15,679 nucleotides of DNA from an uncultured Gammaproteobacteria bacterium (lineage in GTDB: Bacteria > Pseudomonadota > Gammaproteobacteria > Pseudomonadales > Azotimanducaceae_A), in the NCBI GenBank assembly GCA_913049565.1, contig CAJWZG010000038.1:1-15679 (forward strand). The letters are read 5' to 3'. The translations under genes and the position numbers were made by a program. The notes under the pieces were generated by a model that saw nothing but the letters and a program-made list of their open reading frames with translations, did no database searches and was not told the DNA's origin. Shown here piece by piece: positions 1 to 7,221 of the stretch (position 1 is its first letter; each line of letters starts with the position of its first letter).

Positions 1-521
1 GGGCTGGGGAACTGTCTCTGACAAAACATATTGACAGTCCGACGACTTGCGCTGATCACGTTAAACTCCGCCTTGAGGCACTCGCGGCACTGAGGACCCT
101 TGCAAACCTTGGTTTTCGAAAATCGTCGATGGCCTCCTTGGCCAACGCTATAGGCACATCCAGGCAAACTATTTAAAAACGTTTTCAATCGAAGGAACAC
201 GTTTTGAACTGGGCGGTTGAAACCCTCGCACAGTGTTCGCGCCGAGATCCGAAGCGGTGCTGACGAAAGTGGACTCCAAACCCAACCAGCAACTCACCAA
301 TGCTCTATATGTTTGGCTCGGCCCTTTTGTCACCCTGTTGCGCGAAGGTCGACACGGCGAAGATTTTTTGGGCATTCGCAGCAGTTCAAACAAGGTAAAT
401 CCCCTTGAAGATACTCAACCGGCAATCGCGGAGTTTTTGATTACCAATAAGGTTTACATTGCGCGGCGCGTTTCGGCGCGATCTCGAACTCGCCGTCCAA
501 GGTGCCGGGGTAGTACCTTAA
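1..521 (+). pseudogene. Decayed TetR/AcrR-family transcriptional regulator, 5' end outside window or lost
   Basis: Three stretches in two frames join into one TetR-like protein. From base 3 the frame reads an N-terminal helix-turn-helix (LRLEALAALRTLANLGF, then MASLANAIGTSRQTI) and hits TAA at 174-176, exactly where the family has the conserved Tyr of the recognition helix (..TSRQT[IL]Y.RF). The same frame continues as KRFQSKEHVLNWAVETLAQ to a second stop at 261-263. The ligand-domain part then reads in another frame from about 233 (LTNALYVWLGPFVTLLREGR, then HGEDFLGI) to about 458. The C-terminus (LRGAFRRDLELAVQGAGVVP) is back in the first frame, ending at TAA 519-521. So there is one nonsense codon and two frame changes. 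No in-frame start is visible before the helix-turn-helix. It sits just upstream of the iorA-like gene in the same direction and may once have controlled it. The TetR assignment is solid; the exact frameshift points are approximate. Confidence 0.8.
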
Positions 522-575
522 GGCACATTCCGAATACCATGACCACCTAACATAAACTCAGCTATGGGAGAGACC

Positions 576-1091
576 GTGATTACCTTCGAACTAAACGGTG
601 AAACTGTTACCACCAGTGATGCTGCAGACACACCTCTACTCTGGGTAGTCCGCGATACCTTTGAGCTTAAAGGCTCTAAGTATGGCTGCGGTGCTGGGCT
701 GTGCGGTGCCTGCACGATGCACGTTGATGGTCAAGCAACGCGTACTTGCGTGTTGCCCGTCGCTGCAGTGGCGGGGAAGTCCATAACGACCATTGAAGGG
801 TTAGGCACTCCCGAGGGACTTCATCCGCTGCAAGCCGCTTGGGTAGAATATAATGTCGCCCAATGCGGTTACTGCCAATCGGGGCAAATCATGTCCGCAG
901 CAGCGATGCTGGCGACTAATGCCGCCCCAAGCGAGGATGATGTTGACCAGGCCATGTCCGGCAACATTTGTCGATGCGGCTGCTATCCGCGCATCAAAAA
1001 AGCGATTTTGGCCACTACCGAGGAAACACTGTCGGCAGACCAAGATGTCGCGACCAGCCTTCAGCCACCAGCCAAACAGGTGCAAGCATGA
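576..1091 (+). CDS. iorA: [2Fe-2S] subunit of isoquinoline 1-oxidoreductase-like molybdenum hydroxylase (alpha/small subunit)
   Basis: Electron-transfer subunit of a xanthine-oxidase-family molybdenum hydroxylase; it passes electrons from the molybdenum subunit through two [2Fe-2S] clusters. Counting from GTG 576 (171 aa), all eight ligands are present: the plant-ferredoxin-type set C38, C43, C46, C58 in [18 protein letters not shown], and the second set C97, C100 (QCGYCQSG) and C132, C134 (NICRCGCY). I prefer GTG 576 because GGGAGAG lies 3-5 bases upstream and the protein then begins MITFELNG, as is usual in the family. ATG 564 (175 aa) is in frame but has no clear ribosome site. The stop overlaps the next gene's start by ATGA, so the two are translationally coupled. 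No signal peptide is visible, so export, if any, would be as a folded complex with the Tat-exported partner. Substrate is not deducible: the family acts on N-heterocycles and aldehydes. Confidence 0.92.
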   Translation: MITFELNGETVTTSDAADTPLLWVVRDTFELKGSKYGCGAGLCGACTMHVDGQATRTCVLPVAAVAGKSITTIEGLGTPEGLHPLQAAWVEYNVAQCGYCQSGQIMSAAAMLATNAAPSEDDVDQAMSGNICRCGCYPRIKKAILATTEETLSADQDVATSLQPPAKQVQA

Positions 1092-3298
1092 ATCAGCAAA
1101 AACTTTTATCACGGCGTCAATTCCTAAAGACTTCGTCAATTGCAGGCGGGGGCCTGGTTGTCGGTTTTAGTTTAGCCGGCTGCGGTGGGACATCGCCTGC
1201 CCTGCCCACCAGCCAAGGTGCGATGACACCCAATGCTTTTTTGCAAATCACCTCGGACAATCTGGTTCGCTTTTACTGCCCCAGAGACGAAATGGGGCAA
1301 GGCGTGTCTACAGGTTTAGCAACTTTGATTGCAGAAGACCTGGATATTGCACCATGGCTTTTTGATGTGCGCTGGGCGGGTGTTCATCCTGATTACAGCA
1401 ACCCGGATTTTGGTGTTCAGGGCACAGGTGGTAGCACCTCAATAAGCGCTCACTACCAACAACTTCGTCAAGTGGGAGCAAATACCCGTGAGATACTACT
1501 AGAAGCGGCTGCATCCCGACTAAACGCGCCCGTAACTCAGCTGACTACAGACAATGGCCAAATCGTGTATGGCGAGAAACGGTATCCCTATGGCGAGTTT
1601 GTTGACCTCGCCGCACAGCTGCAAGCACCAGAAAATACACCACTCAAATCTGCATCCGAGTTTCAGTACATTGGTAAAGAGTTCAGCCGGATCGATGGTA
1701 TCGCTAAAGCTACGGGTACCGCCGAATTTGGTATCGACGTAGATCTGCCCGGCCTACACCGTGCAGTGATTAAGCGAAGCCCTGTCGCCGGTGGCAAAGT
1801 GCAGTCCTTTGACAAACAACGCACCCTCGCCGTTGCCGGCGTTACTGACGTTGTTGAAATTGGTAGTGGAATTGCTGTTGTTGCAAAACAGTACTGGGCT
1901 GCCAAAAAAGGTGCTGACGCACTCGTCGTAGAGTGGGATTTGCCCGCTTTGGCCAATGTAAATACAGCGCAAGTGAAGAGTGATTACGCCGCAGCGCTAG
2001 ACAGTGCGAACGAAGAAGCTCTGATCAGTAGTGAGGAAGGCGATCTGCAGACGGGATTTGCGTCCGCAGACCACACAATTGAAGGTGACTATTGGGCGCC
2101 CTATCTGGCGCACGCTCCAATGGAGCCCATGAACGCCATTGTGCATATTCAAAACGGCGAAGCCGATGTTTGGACGGGCAGTCAGGGCGTTGCAGCACCA
2201 CAAGGCTTGGTCGCTCGATACGCAGGTTTGGACAAAGATAAAGTTCGATCCCATAATACCTACTTGGGCGGAGCCTTCGGCCGTCGTGGCACGCTAACCC
2301 ATGTTATTGAAGCCACCCAAGTTGCGGTCGCCACAGATAAACCGATTCAAGTGATATGGAGCAGAGAGGATGATCTGCAAAGCGGTATCTACCGACCAGC
2401 GTCGTTGATGCAAATCAAAGCTGGCGTCAGCAAGGCTGGCGACATTACTGCGTGGCAGGCTACGCGGATCGGCGGCAACATTTCCCCACAAACAATGGCA
2501 AATATGATGCCTGCACTGCTACCTACGGCCGTGAGCGATGGCACTATCGACTGGGTCGTTGGCGTAGCGGACAGTGCCATGTCGGGGTGGGTTGTTGACG
2601 CGTCCAGTGTCGAGGGCATAGCCGAGGATTACGACATAAGTAGCCATCAGGTTCGCCACACGACAGTAGACCACGGACTACCACTAACATTTTGGCGCTC
2701 TGTCGGGCACTCGTACACAGCATTCGCCAAAGAAACGGCTATGGACGAACTGGCCGCTAAGGTCGGCATGAGCCCGGTCGAGTTCAGGCTAAAGAGCCTG
2801 TCTCAGAATCCGCGACTCCAAAACGTTGTTCGCATCGCCGGTGAGCAGATGGCCAAAGCAAAGCTTGCGCCAGGCAGAGCACTGGGCTTTGCAGCACATC
2901 ATTCGTTTAAAACAGATGTCGCGGAAATCGCCGAAGTGTCAGTAGTCGACGGTAACATTAAGGTTCATAAAGTCACCTGCGTTGTCGATTGTGGCATTGC
3001 AATTAACCCGGATGTTGTCAGAGCACAAATGGAAGGCGCGGTCATGTATGGCCTAACTGCTGCCCTGCATGGCAATTTGGAGCTCGAAAACGGTCGCATT
3101 CTGGAGAGCAATTTCCATACCTATCCAATTTTACGTATGCATGAAGCCCCAGAAGTTGAGGTCATCATTGTTGACAGCGCTACCGAACCCACCGGCGTCG
3201 GAGAACCCGGCTTGCCACCGATTGCACCGGCGGTAGCGAACGCTGTGTTTGCCGCAACGGGTCAGCGGCTGCGTTCGCTACCACTTAAATTGGCTTGA
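1088..3298 (+). CDS. iorB: Molybdopterin subunit of isoquinoline 1-oxidoreductase-like hydroxylase, Tat lipoprotein (beta/large subunit)
   Basis: Catalytic Mo-cofactor subunit, 736 aa, normal for the IorB type. The ATG at 1088 sits in an ATGA overlap with the iorA-like gene; the frame stays open further upstream but that is inside iorA. The N-terminus has a twin-arginine signal ([10 protein letters not shown]9-R10), a glycine-rich hydrophobic stretch and a lipobox LAGC with C32. It is therefore probably exported folded and lipid-anchored. Cofactor-binding motifs are present: GGAFGRRG (about 394-401), EGAVMYGL in the C-terminal part, and GVGEPG at 703-708, with E706 as the expected general base, equivalent to the active-site Glu of xanthine dehydrogenase. 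The neighbouring iorA-like protein is the electron-transfer partner. No cytochrome c subunit and no XdhC/CoxI-type maturation gene is seen in the window, so the electron acceptor is unknown. The family is certain; the isoquinoline substrate is only a name by homology. Confidence 0.92.
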   Translation: MNQQKLLSRRQFLKTSSIAGGGLVVGFSLAGCGGTSPALPTSQGAMTPNAFLQITSDNLVRFYCPRDEMGQGVSTGLATLIAEDLDIAPWLFDVRWAGVHPDYSNPDFGVQGTGGSTSISAHYQQLRQVGANTREILLEAAASRLNAPVTQLTTDNGQIVYGEKRYPYGEFVDLAAQLQAPENTPLKSASEFQYIGKEFSRIDGIAKATGTAEFGIDVDLPGLHRAVIKRSPVAGGKVQSFDKQRTLAVAGVTDVVEIGSGIAVVAKQYWAAKKGADALVVEWDLPALANVNTAQVKSDYAAALDSANEEALISSEEGDLQTGFASADHTIEGDYWAPYLAHAPMEPMNAIVHIQNGEADVWTGSQGVAAPQGLVARYAGLDKDKVRSHNTYLGGAFGRRGTLTHVIEATQVAVATDKPIQVIWSREDDLQSGIYRPASLMQIKAGVSKAGDITAWQATRIGGNISPQTMANMMPALLPTAVSDGTIDWVVGVADSAMSGWVVDASSVEGIAEDYDISSHQVRHTTVDHGLPLTFWRSVGHSYTAFAKETAMDELAAKVGMSPVEFRLKSLSQNPRLQNVVRIAGEQMAKAKLAPGRALGFAAHHSFKTDVAEIAEVSVVDGNIKVHKVTCVVDCGIAINPDVVRAQMEGAVMYGLTAALHGNLELENGRILESNFHTYPILRMHEAPEVEVIIVDSATEPTGVGEPGLPPIAPAVANAVFAATGQRLRSLPLKLA

Positions 3299-3305
3299 GG
3301 TAGCC

Positions 3306-3321
3306 AGCGCTCTTGAGCGCC
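3306..3321 (+). terminator. Possible hairpin after the iorAB-like operon
   Basis: GCGCTC and GAGCGC (3307-3312 and 3315-3320) form a perfect 6-bp palindromic stem starting 8 bases after the iorB-like stop. It has no T-run behind it, so it may only stabilise the 3' end of the message or be chance. Confidence 0.25.
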
Positions 3322-3447
3322 GTCGCCTCGCGCCGTTGTATGGCTAAAGGCGGCAGCTTCGCGAGTTCAACGCAATAAACCGAGGGTTTGTCCTGGCTTT
3401 CAACGTCGTATACCGTGAGAGGCATTCATAAATTCAGGCGGTCTGAA

Positions 3448-4353
3448 GTGCTCTTTATACGTATTGGCTTCGTGGTTCTTGCGACACTGCACACAGCAGC
3501 TTGTGGAGGGGGCAGTTCAGGCAATAGCCCCTCCCCTGAGTTATCAACTAACAGTAATCCTTCGATAACGATTAACGGGGACGTCGTTATCGTGGAGAAT
3601 ACCACTGCGGTTGTGCAGGTTTCTGCAATCGATGATGATAGTGAGAACTTGAGTTTTAGTCTGTCTGGCGACGACGTTTCTTTGTTCAGTATTGACAGCG
3701 ACGGTAACCTCATCTTTGCTGCCGCTCCAGATTTCGAATCACCTCAGGACACCGATGGCGACAACGATTACGCATTGACGGTTAACGTGTCTGATGGACA
3801 GGCAAGCGACTCGCTAGCGATGCAAATCAGCGTCACTAATGACGAAAGCGATGACTTTCAGCTCAGCGCGGGCGGCTTTAGCACTGGCAATGCGATCCCG
3901 CTGATCCATGCCTGTACAGAACAAGGCGGTAACAATTATTCCCCGCAACTCACATGGCAAAACGTTCCCGACAATACTGAACGCTTCGCACTCATCATCG
4001 ATGACGAAACCGCACCTTGCGGCACAGATGCTAACGCCTGTGTACATTGGAATTTGTTCAACCTCGATAAATCGATCACGGGTTTGGTCGAAGATGTTTC
4101 GCCTTCGGACTTGGTGGACGACGATGGGTACAGTGCTGTCATTGAAGGGCTTACTTATGCCAGCACCAACGATTACGAGGGGCCTTGCCCACCGTCAGGT
4201 AACGCACATACCTATTTCTTCACGCTTTACGCTTTGAGCGCTGAGCAACCAACCATGACGCGACTAGATGCCTTGACCCGCAGTGAATTTGAAGAGGCCT
4301 ACGCGGGCAATATACTGGGCCAAGCGCAAATCGCGGGCACCTATTCCAACTAA
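3448..4353 (+). CDS. Lipoprotein with cadherin-like repeat fused to a PEBP (YbhB/YbcL-type) domain
   Basis: Starting at GTG 3448 the protein (301 aa) has a short signal peptide ending in C19 (HTAAC followed by GGGSSG), so a lipoprotein. An upstream TTG (3388) in the same frame would put about 20 extra charged residues before the signal and is less likely. Residues about 45-132 resemble a cadherin-like/Ig-type repeat: acidic DDD, SGDD..LFSID..G.L, PDFE.P.D.DGDNDY.LTV.VSDG and a closing VTND. Residues about 138-300 are a phosphatidylethanolamine-binding domain: YSPQLTWQNVPDNTERFALI, IDDETAP in place of the usual DPDAP, HW near 200, and the signature GPCPPSG..HTYFFTLYAL. PEBP proteins bind phospholipid or anionic ligands; the bacterial role is poorly defined. 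The acidic repeat suggests calcium binding. It is anchored in the envelope by inference. It follows the iorAB-like operon by about 150 bases and its link to it is unclear. Confidence 0.85.
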   Translation: MLFIRIGFVVLATLHTAACGGGSSGNSPSPELSTNSNPSITINGDVVIVENTTAVVQVSAIDDDSENLSFSLSGDDVSLFSIDSDGNLIFAAAPDFESPQDTDGDNDYALTVNVSDGQASDSLAMQISVTNDESDDFQLSAGGFSTGNAIPLIHACTEQGGNNYSPQLTWQNVPDNTERFALIIDDETAPCGTDANACVHWNLFNLDKSITGLVEDVSPSDLVDDDGYSAVIEGLTYASTNDYEGPCPPSGNAHTYFFTLYALSAEQPTMTRLDALTRSEFEEAYAGNILGQAQIAGTYSN

Positions 4354-4390
4354 CCAGCCAAACCGCAGCTTTCACGCCAATGGGCTGGTT
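4352..4390. terminator. Inverted repeat directly after the PEBP lipoprotein gene
   Basis: AACCAGCC at 4352-4359 overlaps the stop codon and is matched by GGCTGGTT at 4383-4390, a perfect 8-bp inverted repeat with a 23-base loop. It is one of two hairpins between convergent genes. There is no strong T-run, so the terminator role is tentative. Confidence 0.4.
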
Positions 4391-4420
4391 TACCGGATTC
4401 GAAACCCGGAGCAAGCCGTA

Positions 4421-4456
4421 CCCCCAATGCAGGCTTTCGCAATGGGGGCAGGTTTT
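4421..4456. terminator. Likely bidirectional terminator between convergent lipoprotein genes
   Basis: CCCCCAATGC (4421-4430) and GCAATGGGGG (4439-4448) pair as a 10-bp stem with one mismatch and an 8-base loop. TTTT follows at 4453-4456. It lies 15-50 bases beyond the end of the minus-strand lipoprotein gene and about 70 bases beyond the plus-strand gene, as expected for a shared terminator. Confidence 0.55.
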
Positions 4457-4471
4457 CGACAGCGGTAACCC

Positions 4472-5356
4472 TTAAATCGCAGCCTGTTTGATGATCTCGA
4501 TGTCGTAACCCTGTTCCTCAGAGCAAGTGACCACTTCATCAAATTGGGCTTGGATCGCTGCCCCCTTTTCCGCCCATACGGCTTCGGTCAAAGCCCTGTC
4601 AGTTTCATTGCCCCAAAAGCTTGTCCAAACGAAATCGAAAGTTGGGGGTACAGCTTCATGCAACTCTACTTCCGTTTCTTCAAAGTCTGGCAACTGAACC
4701 AAAAAGTTGAACGAATTAGGACCCGCCTCGGCTTCGAAGTCGTCGACAAATGTCATGAAAGGGCCTGTCACAACAGCGCGCAGGTCTGCCGGTTCTTTAC
4801 CTTCGTTGAAAGAGCAGAATGAGTAACCTGTATAGGCGCTATCTGTAATCGTATCTACACCGGAGACAGTCGGGGTGCGCGGCTGGTATACATCCAGACC
4901 GTAAACATTCGCCCAATTTTCACCACCACAGGCTTCTACACCAGCAAAACGCGTATTGAGTTCAGCTTCAATGCCCGCCTCGGCGTAAGCCGCCCAGCCC
5001 GCATCTCGGGCCTCTTTATCTGGCCACATCAACAAGGTGAGTCGGTCGAAGCTATCAGACGACCAACCTTGGGGCGTCAACGAGGCACTTACCAACGTGT
5101 CTAAGCCGATTTCGCTAACCGCATTTGCCCAATATGCGTTACGTGCAGCAACGTTCTCGGCGTTGCCGTTTTCGCCACTGGTGCACCAAACAAATTCATT
5201 GTACCGAATCGGCTGCATAGTCGCTGTCGTTTCTGCAACAGGAGACTCTACAGTCATCGGCTCGTTCATCGCCGACTCACTCTCGGTGGAAGGCGCTTGC
5301 GAACATCCCCCGACGGCCAAGGCCGCGGCTACGGTCAAGTACATGTATCTATTCAT
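4472..5356 (-). CDS. Lipoprotein of unknown function with two copies of an about 95-residue domain
   Basis: I do not recognise the family. The 294-aa product starts at ATG 5356-5354, with AGGGA about 10 bases upstream. It has a signal peptide with lipobox VGGC (C18), then a low-complexity Ser/Glu/Thr-rich linker to about residue 48. Two repeats follow. Repeat 1 (about 51-143) begins YNEFVWC (C58), has FDRLTLLMWPDKEARDAGW, and ends FAGVEAC (C143). Repeat 2 (about 175-278) begins YTGYSFC (C181), has FDFVWTSFWGNETDRALTEAVW, and ends FDEVVTC (C278). The matching positions of Cys at both ends of each repeat suggest a disulfide per domain, consistent with the periplasm. The pattern of strands, a Trp-rich strand and a helix resembles ferredoxin-like dimeric alpha-beta barrel folds (EthD/NIPSNAP-like), which is an inference from pattern only. 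It converges on the PEBP lipoprotein gene. Confidence 0.85.
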   Translation of the reverse strand: MNRYMYLTVAAALAVGGCSQAPSTESESAMNEPMTVESPVAETTATMQPIRYNEFVWCTSGENGNAENVAARNAYWANAVSEIGLDTLVSASLTPQGWSSDSFDRLTLLMWPDKEARDAGWAAYAEAGIEAELNTRFAGVEACGGENWANVYGLDVYQPRTPTVSGVDTITDSAYTGYSFCSFNEGKEPADLRAVVTGPFMTFVDDFEAEAGPNSFNFLVQLPDFEETEVELHEAVPPTFDFVWTSFWGNETDRALTEAVWAEKGAAIQAQFDEVVTCSEEQGYDIEIIKQAAI

Positions 5357-5591
5357 TTTTCTTTTCCCTGTTCTATTTATTTTTTCCGTCCATGCAGAAA
5401 TCTACTAAAGATCAAAGTATCCGTATACGCCGGCAGTCTCGGTGTGTCCGATTAGGCAGCCTCGAAGAAAAGGGGACAAACTGCCCTTGCGATTCAATTG
5501 AGTCTTGTGCGCCCCGCGAGCTTGAGGAACAATCATCGTGCGAAGAGCGAACGCTGGGCAAAGCCTCAGAATCTGGACAAGGGGAATCAGT

Positions 5592-5816
5592 TTGAAGATT
5601 GTTGGACGTTGTATTTCTTGGTTGGGCTTTATCTACCTGACTATTGCGAGCTTGGCAGCCCTGTATTTACTCATTCAACTAAACTTAGATTTCGTTCAAA
5701 CCCTCGTCTATCTGGTTGCTACAGCCATTGTTGCAGGATTGCCCTATCTCATTCTGGCGTTGTTGCACAGATTCGTGGCCGGATCATTTGGATGGCTTCC
5801 TTGGCGTCTCACTTAG
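5592..5816 (+). CDS. Small two-helix membrane protein of unknown function
   Basis: A 74-aa product from TTG 5592, which has AAGGGG 7 bases upstream. It contains two hydrophobic segments, about residues 8-30 (ISWLGFIYLTIASLAALYLL) and about 33-56 (TLVYLVATAIVAGLPYLILA), and a short C-terminal tail FGWLPWRLT. This looks like a helical hairpin in the inner membrane. An earlier in-frame GTG at 5538, preceded by GAGGA, would add 18 mostly basic residues (92 aa) and cannot be excluded. It ends about 50 bases before the end of the convergent dioxygenase gene. I recognise no family. Evidence is only the open frame, a ribosome site and coherent hydrophobicity. Confidence 0.5.
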   Translation: MKIVGRCISWLGFIYLTIASLAALYLLIQLNLDFVQTLVYLVATAIVAGLPYLILALLHRFVAGSFGWLPWRLT

Positions 5817-5864
5817 CGACGAAAAGGTAGGTGCTAGAGCCAGCGCGGATCGTTTATCGGCCTG

Positions 5865-7052
5865 TCAATATTGTCTTTTGAATCGCCGACCTCGCTCCTT
5901 AGCTATCCTAAATGATGCTTGTGTTTCCGCTTCAACTTCTTCGCGCTGTTTTTGTCGGAGCTCTTCAAATTCTTCTGCCCACCATCGTCTTGTCACCTGA
6001 GGGAAGGTTCCCATACGGTTGACGCTGGCATTGGCCCCCCGATCGCGGCCTGATTCGTAACCCGCGAAGCCAATTGAATCGGCTGCAGACTTACCAAATG
6101 GAATCAAATCACCTTCCATTTTTGGCAGCAAAAAATATGGCATCGAAACTCGAGTCTCGCCAGGTGGAATCAATGTGGTGTTCACCCGATGCAGCGTTGC
6201 TGAATAGCGACCCTCACTGAGATGCATTAGCGTGCCACCCGTATTGACGATCACAGAACCCGGGATAACCGGCACAGGATAATCTCCAGTCGCCGTTCGA
6301 CAGGTCACTGGTGCATTTATCCACTCACCCTCTGCTGCGATAACCTGCGTTCCTGGGCGGTCATTGATAAGAAGCGCTATTAATGGAGGCCCGTCAATAT
6401 GAGCACCGACATTAGTGCTCTCAAACTTCTCGTAATCTCGGCGCACTCTTTGCCGATCAGCCTCAGCAAAGGCTTCCAAACCGAAATTGTGGTTCAAGCT
6501 TGCTGCTAAATCTGGATCCTCAAAATCGAAGTATTCTCGGAATGCCGAAGCTTCCTCACCCAAAGACTCAACAATAGCCTCGCCCAGCAGGTGCGTCAGT
6601 TCGTGGTAACGCGCGTTTAGACCTTCGATCATTGGACGGAAGCCAGGCAGCGTATGGTCAACGGGCCAAGTGTTAGGTCCCCTAAACAAACGTCGGTGGA
6701 TGGGTTGAGTTTTGTCAGCATAATCGCAGAGCGGCTTTTGCTCGAAACCGTATTGGAAGGCTTCGATCACCTGTCCATGGCCTCGATCTGCAGGGGTCGG
6801 CAGGCTATAACCCCGAAAATATGGCGTGTTGGAAATATGCGCCGTTTTCTTCAGTTCCATAGAGGAATCGAAAAAGCCACGAACCTCGTCAAAGGCACCG
6901 CGCTGGAAGTCGTCTTCGAACCCCGGTGCATTGGTAAGCACCATGAATCCAAACTCTGAAAGCGCGTAAGAAAGATCCTCCAAAAATTGCTTTGGATTTG
7001 TTTTTCGCTCCAGCCAGTCGACCGTCGGTAGCTGCAATTTATGAGTCGTCAT
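5865..7052 (-). CDS. Isopenicillin N synthase-like Fe(II)/2-oxoglutarate-dependent dioxygenase
   Basis: A 395-aa soluble non-haem iron oxygenase of the IPNS/2OG-Fe(II) superfamily (PcbC-like). The N-terminal DIOX_N-type part shows the expected pattern (ALSEFGFMVLTNAPG near 30-44, FFDSSMELKK near 60-69, YFRGYS near 78-83). In the double-stranded beta-helix core the iron ligands are H218 and D220 (GAHIDGPPL) and H288 (TLHRVNT), and the 2-oxoglutarate-binding RxS is R301-S303 (RVSMPYF). All are intact. The C-terminus (about 355-395) is an unusually charged, probably helical tail rich in Glu, Gln, Lys and Arg. It is divergently transcribed from the LLM flavin oxidoreductase across 169 bases, so co-regulation is likely. 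ATG 7052 has no clear ribosome site. The substrate is unknown; despite the name, antibiotic synthesis is not implied, since many homologues are catabolic or modify small molecules. Confidence 0.9.
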   Translation of the reverse strand: MTTHKLQLPTVDWLERKTNPKQFLEDLSYALSEFGFMVLTNAPGFEDDFQRGAFDEVRGFFDSSMELKKTAHISNTPYFRGYSLPTPADRGHGQVIEAFQYGFEQKPLCDYADKTQPIHRRLFRGPNTWPVDHTLPGFRPMIEGLNARYHELTHLLGEAIVESLGEEASAFREYFDFEDPDLAASLNHNFGLEAFAEADRQRVRRDYEKFESTNVGAHIDGPPLIALLINDRPGTQVIAAEGEWINAPVTCRTATGDYPVPVIPGSVIVNTGGTLMHLSEGRYSATLHRVNTTLIPPGETRVSMPYFLLPKMEGDLIPFGKSAADSIGFAGYESGRDRGANASVNRMGTFPQVTRRWWAEEFEELRQKQREEVEAETQASFRIAKERGRRFKRQY

Positions 7053-7070
7053 ATTTGTCGCTTACGTTGA

Positions 7071-7097
7071 TTTATATCTTTAGTCAAGCGCTGCCAA
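7071..7097 (-). promoter_or_regulatory. Candidate sigma-70-type promoter for the dioxygenase gene
   Basis: On the minus strand, TTGGCA (7097-7092) and TATAAA (7076-7071) are spaced by 15 bases, slightly short of the optimum. Transcription would start near 7064, leaving a very short leader before ATG 7052. This agrees with the lack of a ribosome site, but the call is weak. Confidence 0.3.
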
Positions 7098-7105
7098 GTT
7101 AAACC

Positions 7106-7142
7106 CTTTCAAACGCAGTCAGCAACTGACAAACTTTCAAAC
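7106..7142. promoter_or_regulatory. Candidate operator: paired CTTTCAAAC motifs around an inverted repeat
   Basis: CTTTCAAAC occurs twice in direct orientation, at 7106-7114 and 7134-7142, 28 bases apart. Between them lies the perfect inverted repeat GTCAG-CAA-CTGAC (7118-7130). The block is in the middle of the 169-base region between divergent oxidoreductase genes, where a shared regulator would bind. No regulator gene is seen nearby, so the protein that binds is unknown. Confidence 0.35.
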
Positions 7143-7221
7143 AATCACAACATTGTTCTGACGCACAGTGAACCGTGGAGGAGATTTGAAGCCTCTTCGT
7201 AGAGTGAAAGGAGGAAAGTGA

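Noticed and set aside
968..1087. Upstream extension of the iorB-like reading frame
   Set aside because: It overlaps the cysteine-coding end of the iorA-like gene. The ATGA overlap with a Tat signal right after 1088 fixes the start.
1663..1956. Minus-strand open frame within the iorB-like gene
   Set aside because: It is a frame shadow of a well-identified gene on the other strand.
4395..4412. GGATTCGAAACCC, resembling a tRNA T-arm
   Set aside because: The arms do not pair properly and there is no acceptor, D or anticodon stem upstream.
5392..5595. Plus-strand open frame of 67 codons in the gap before the small membrane protein
   Set aside because: No ribosome site; composition is charged and unstructured, with no recognisable motif.
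7106..7142. Repeats as a CRISPR-like or iteron array
   Set aside because: Only two short copies are present, with no further periodic units, no cas genes and no replication gene.
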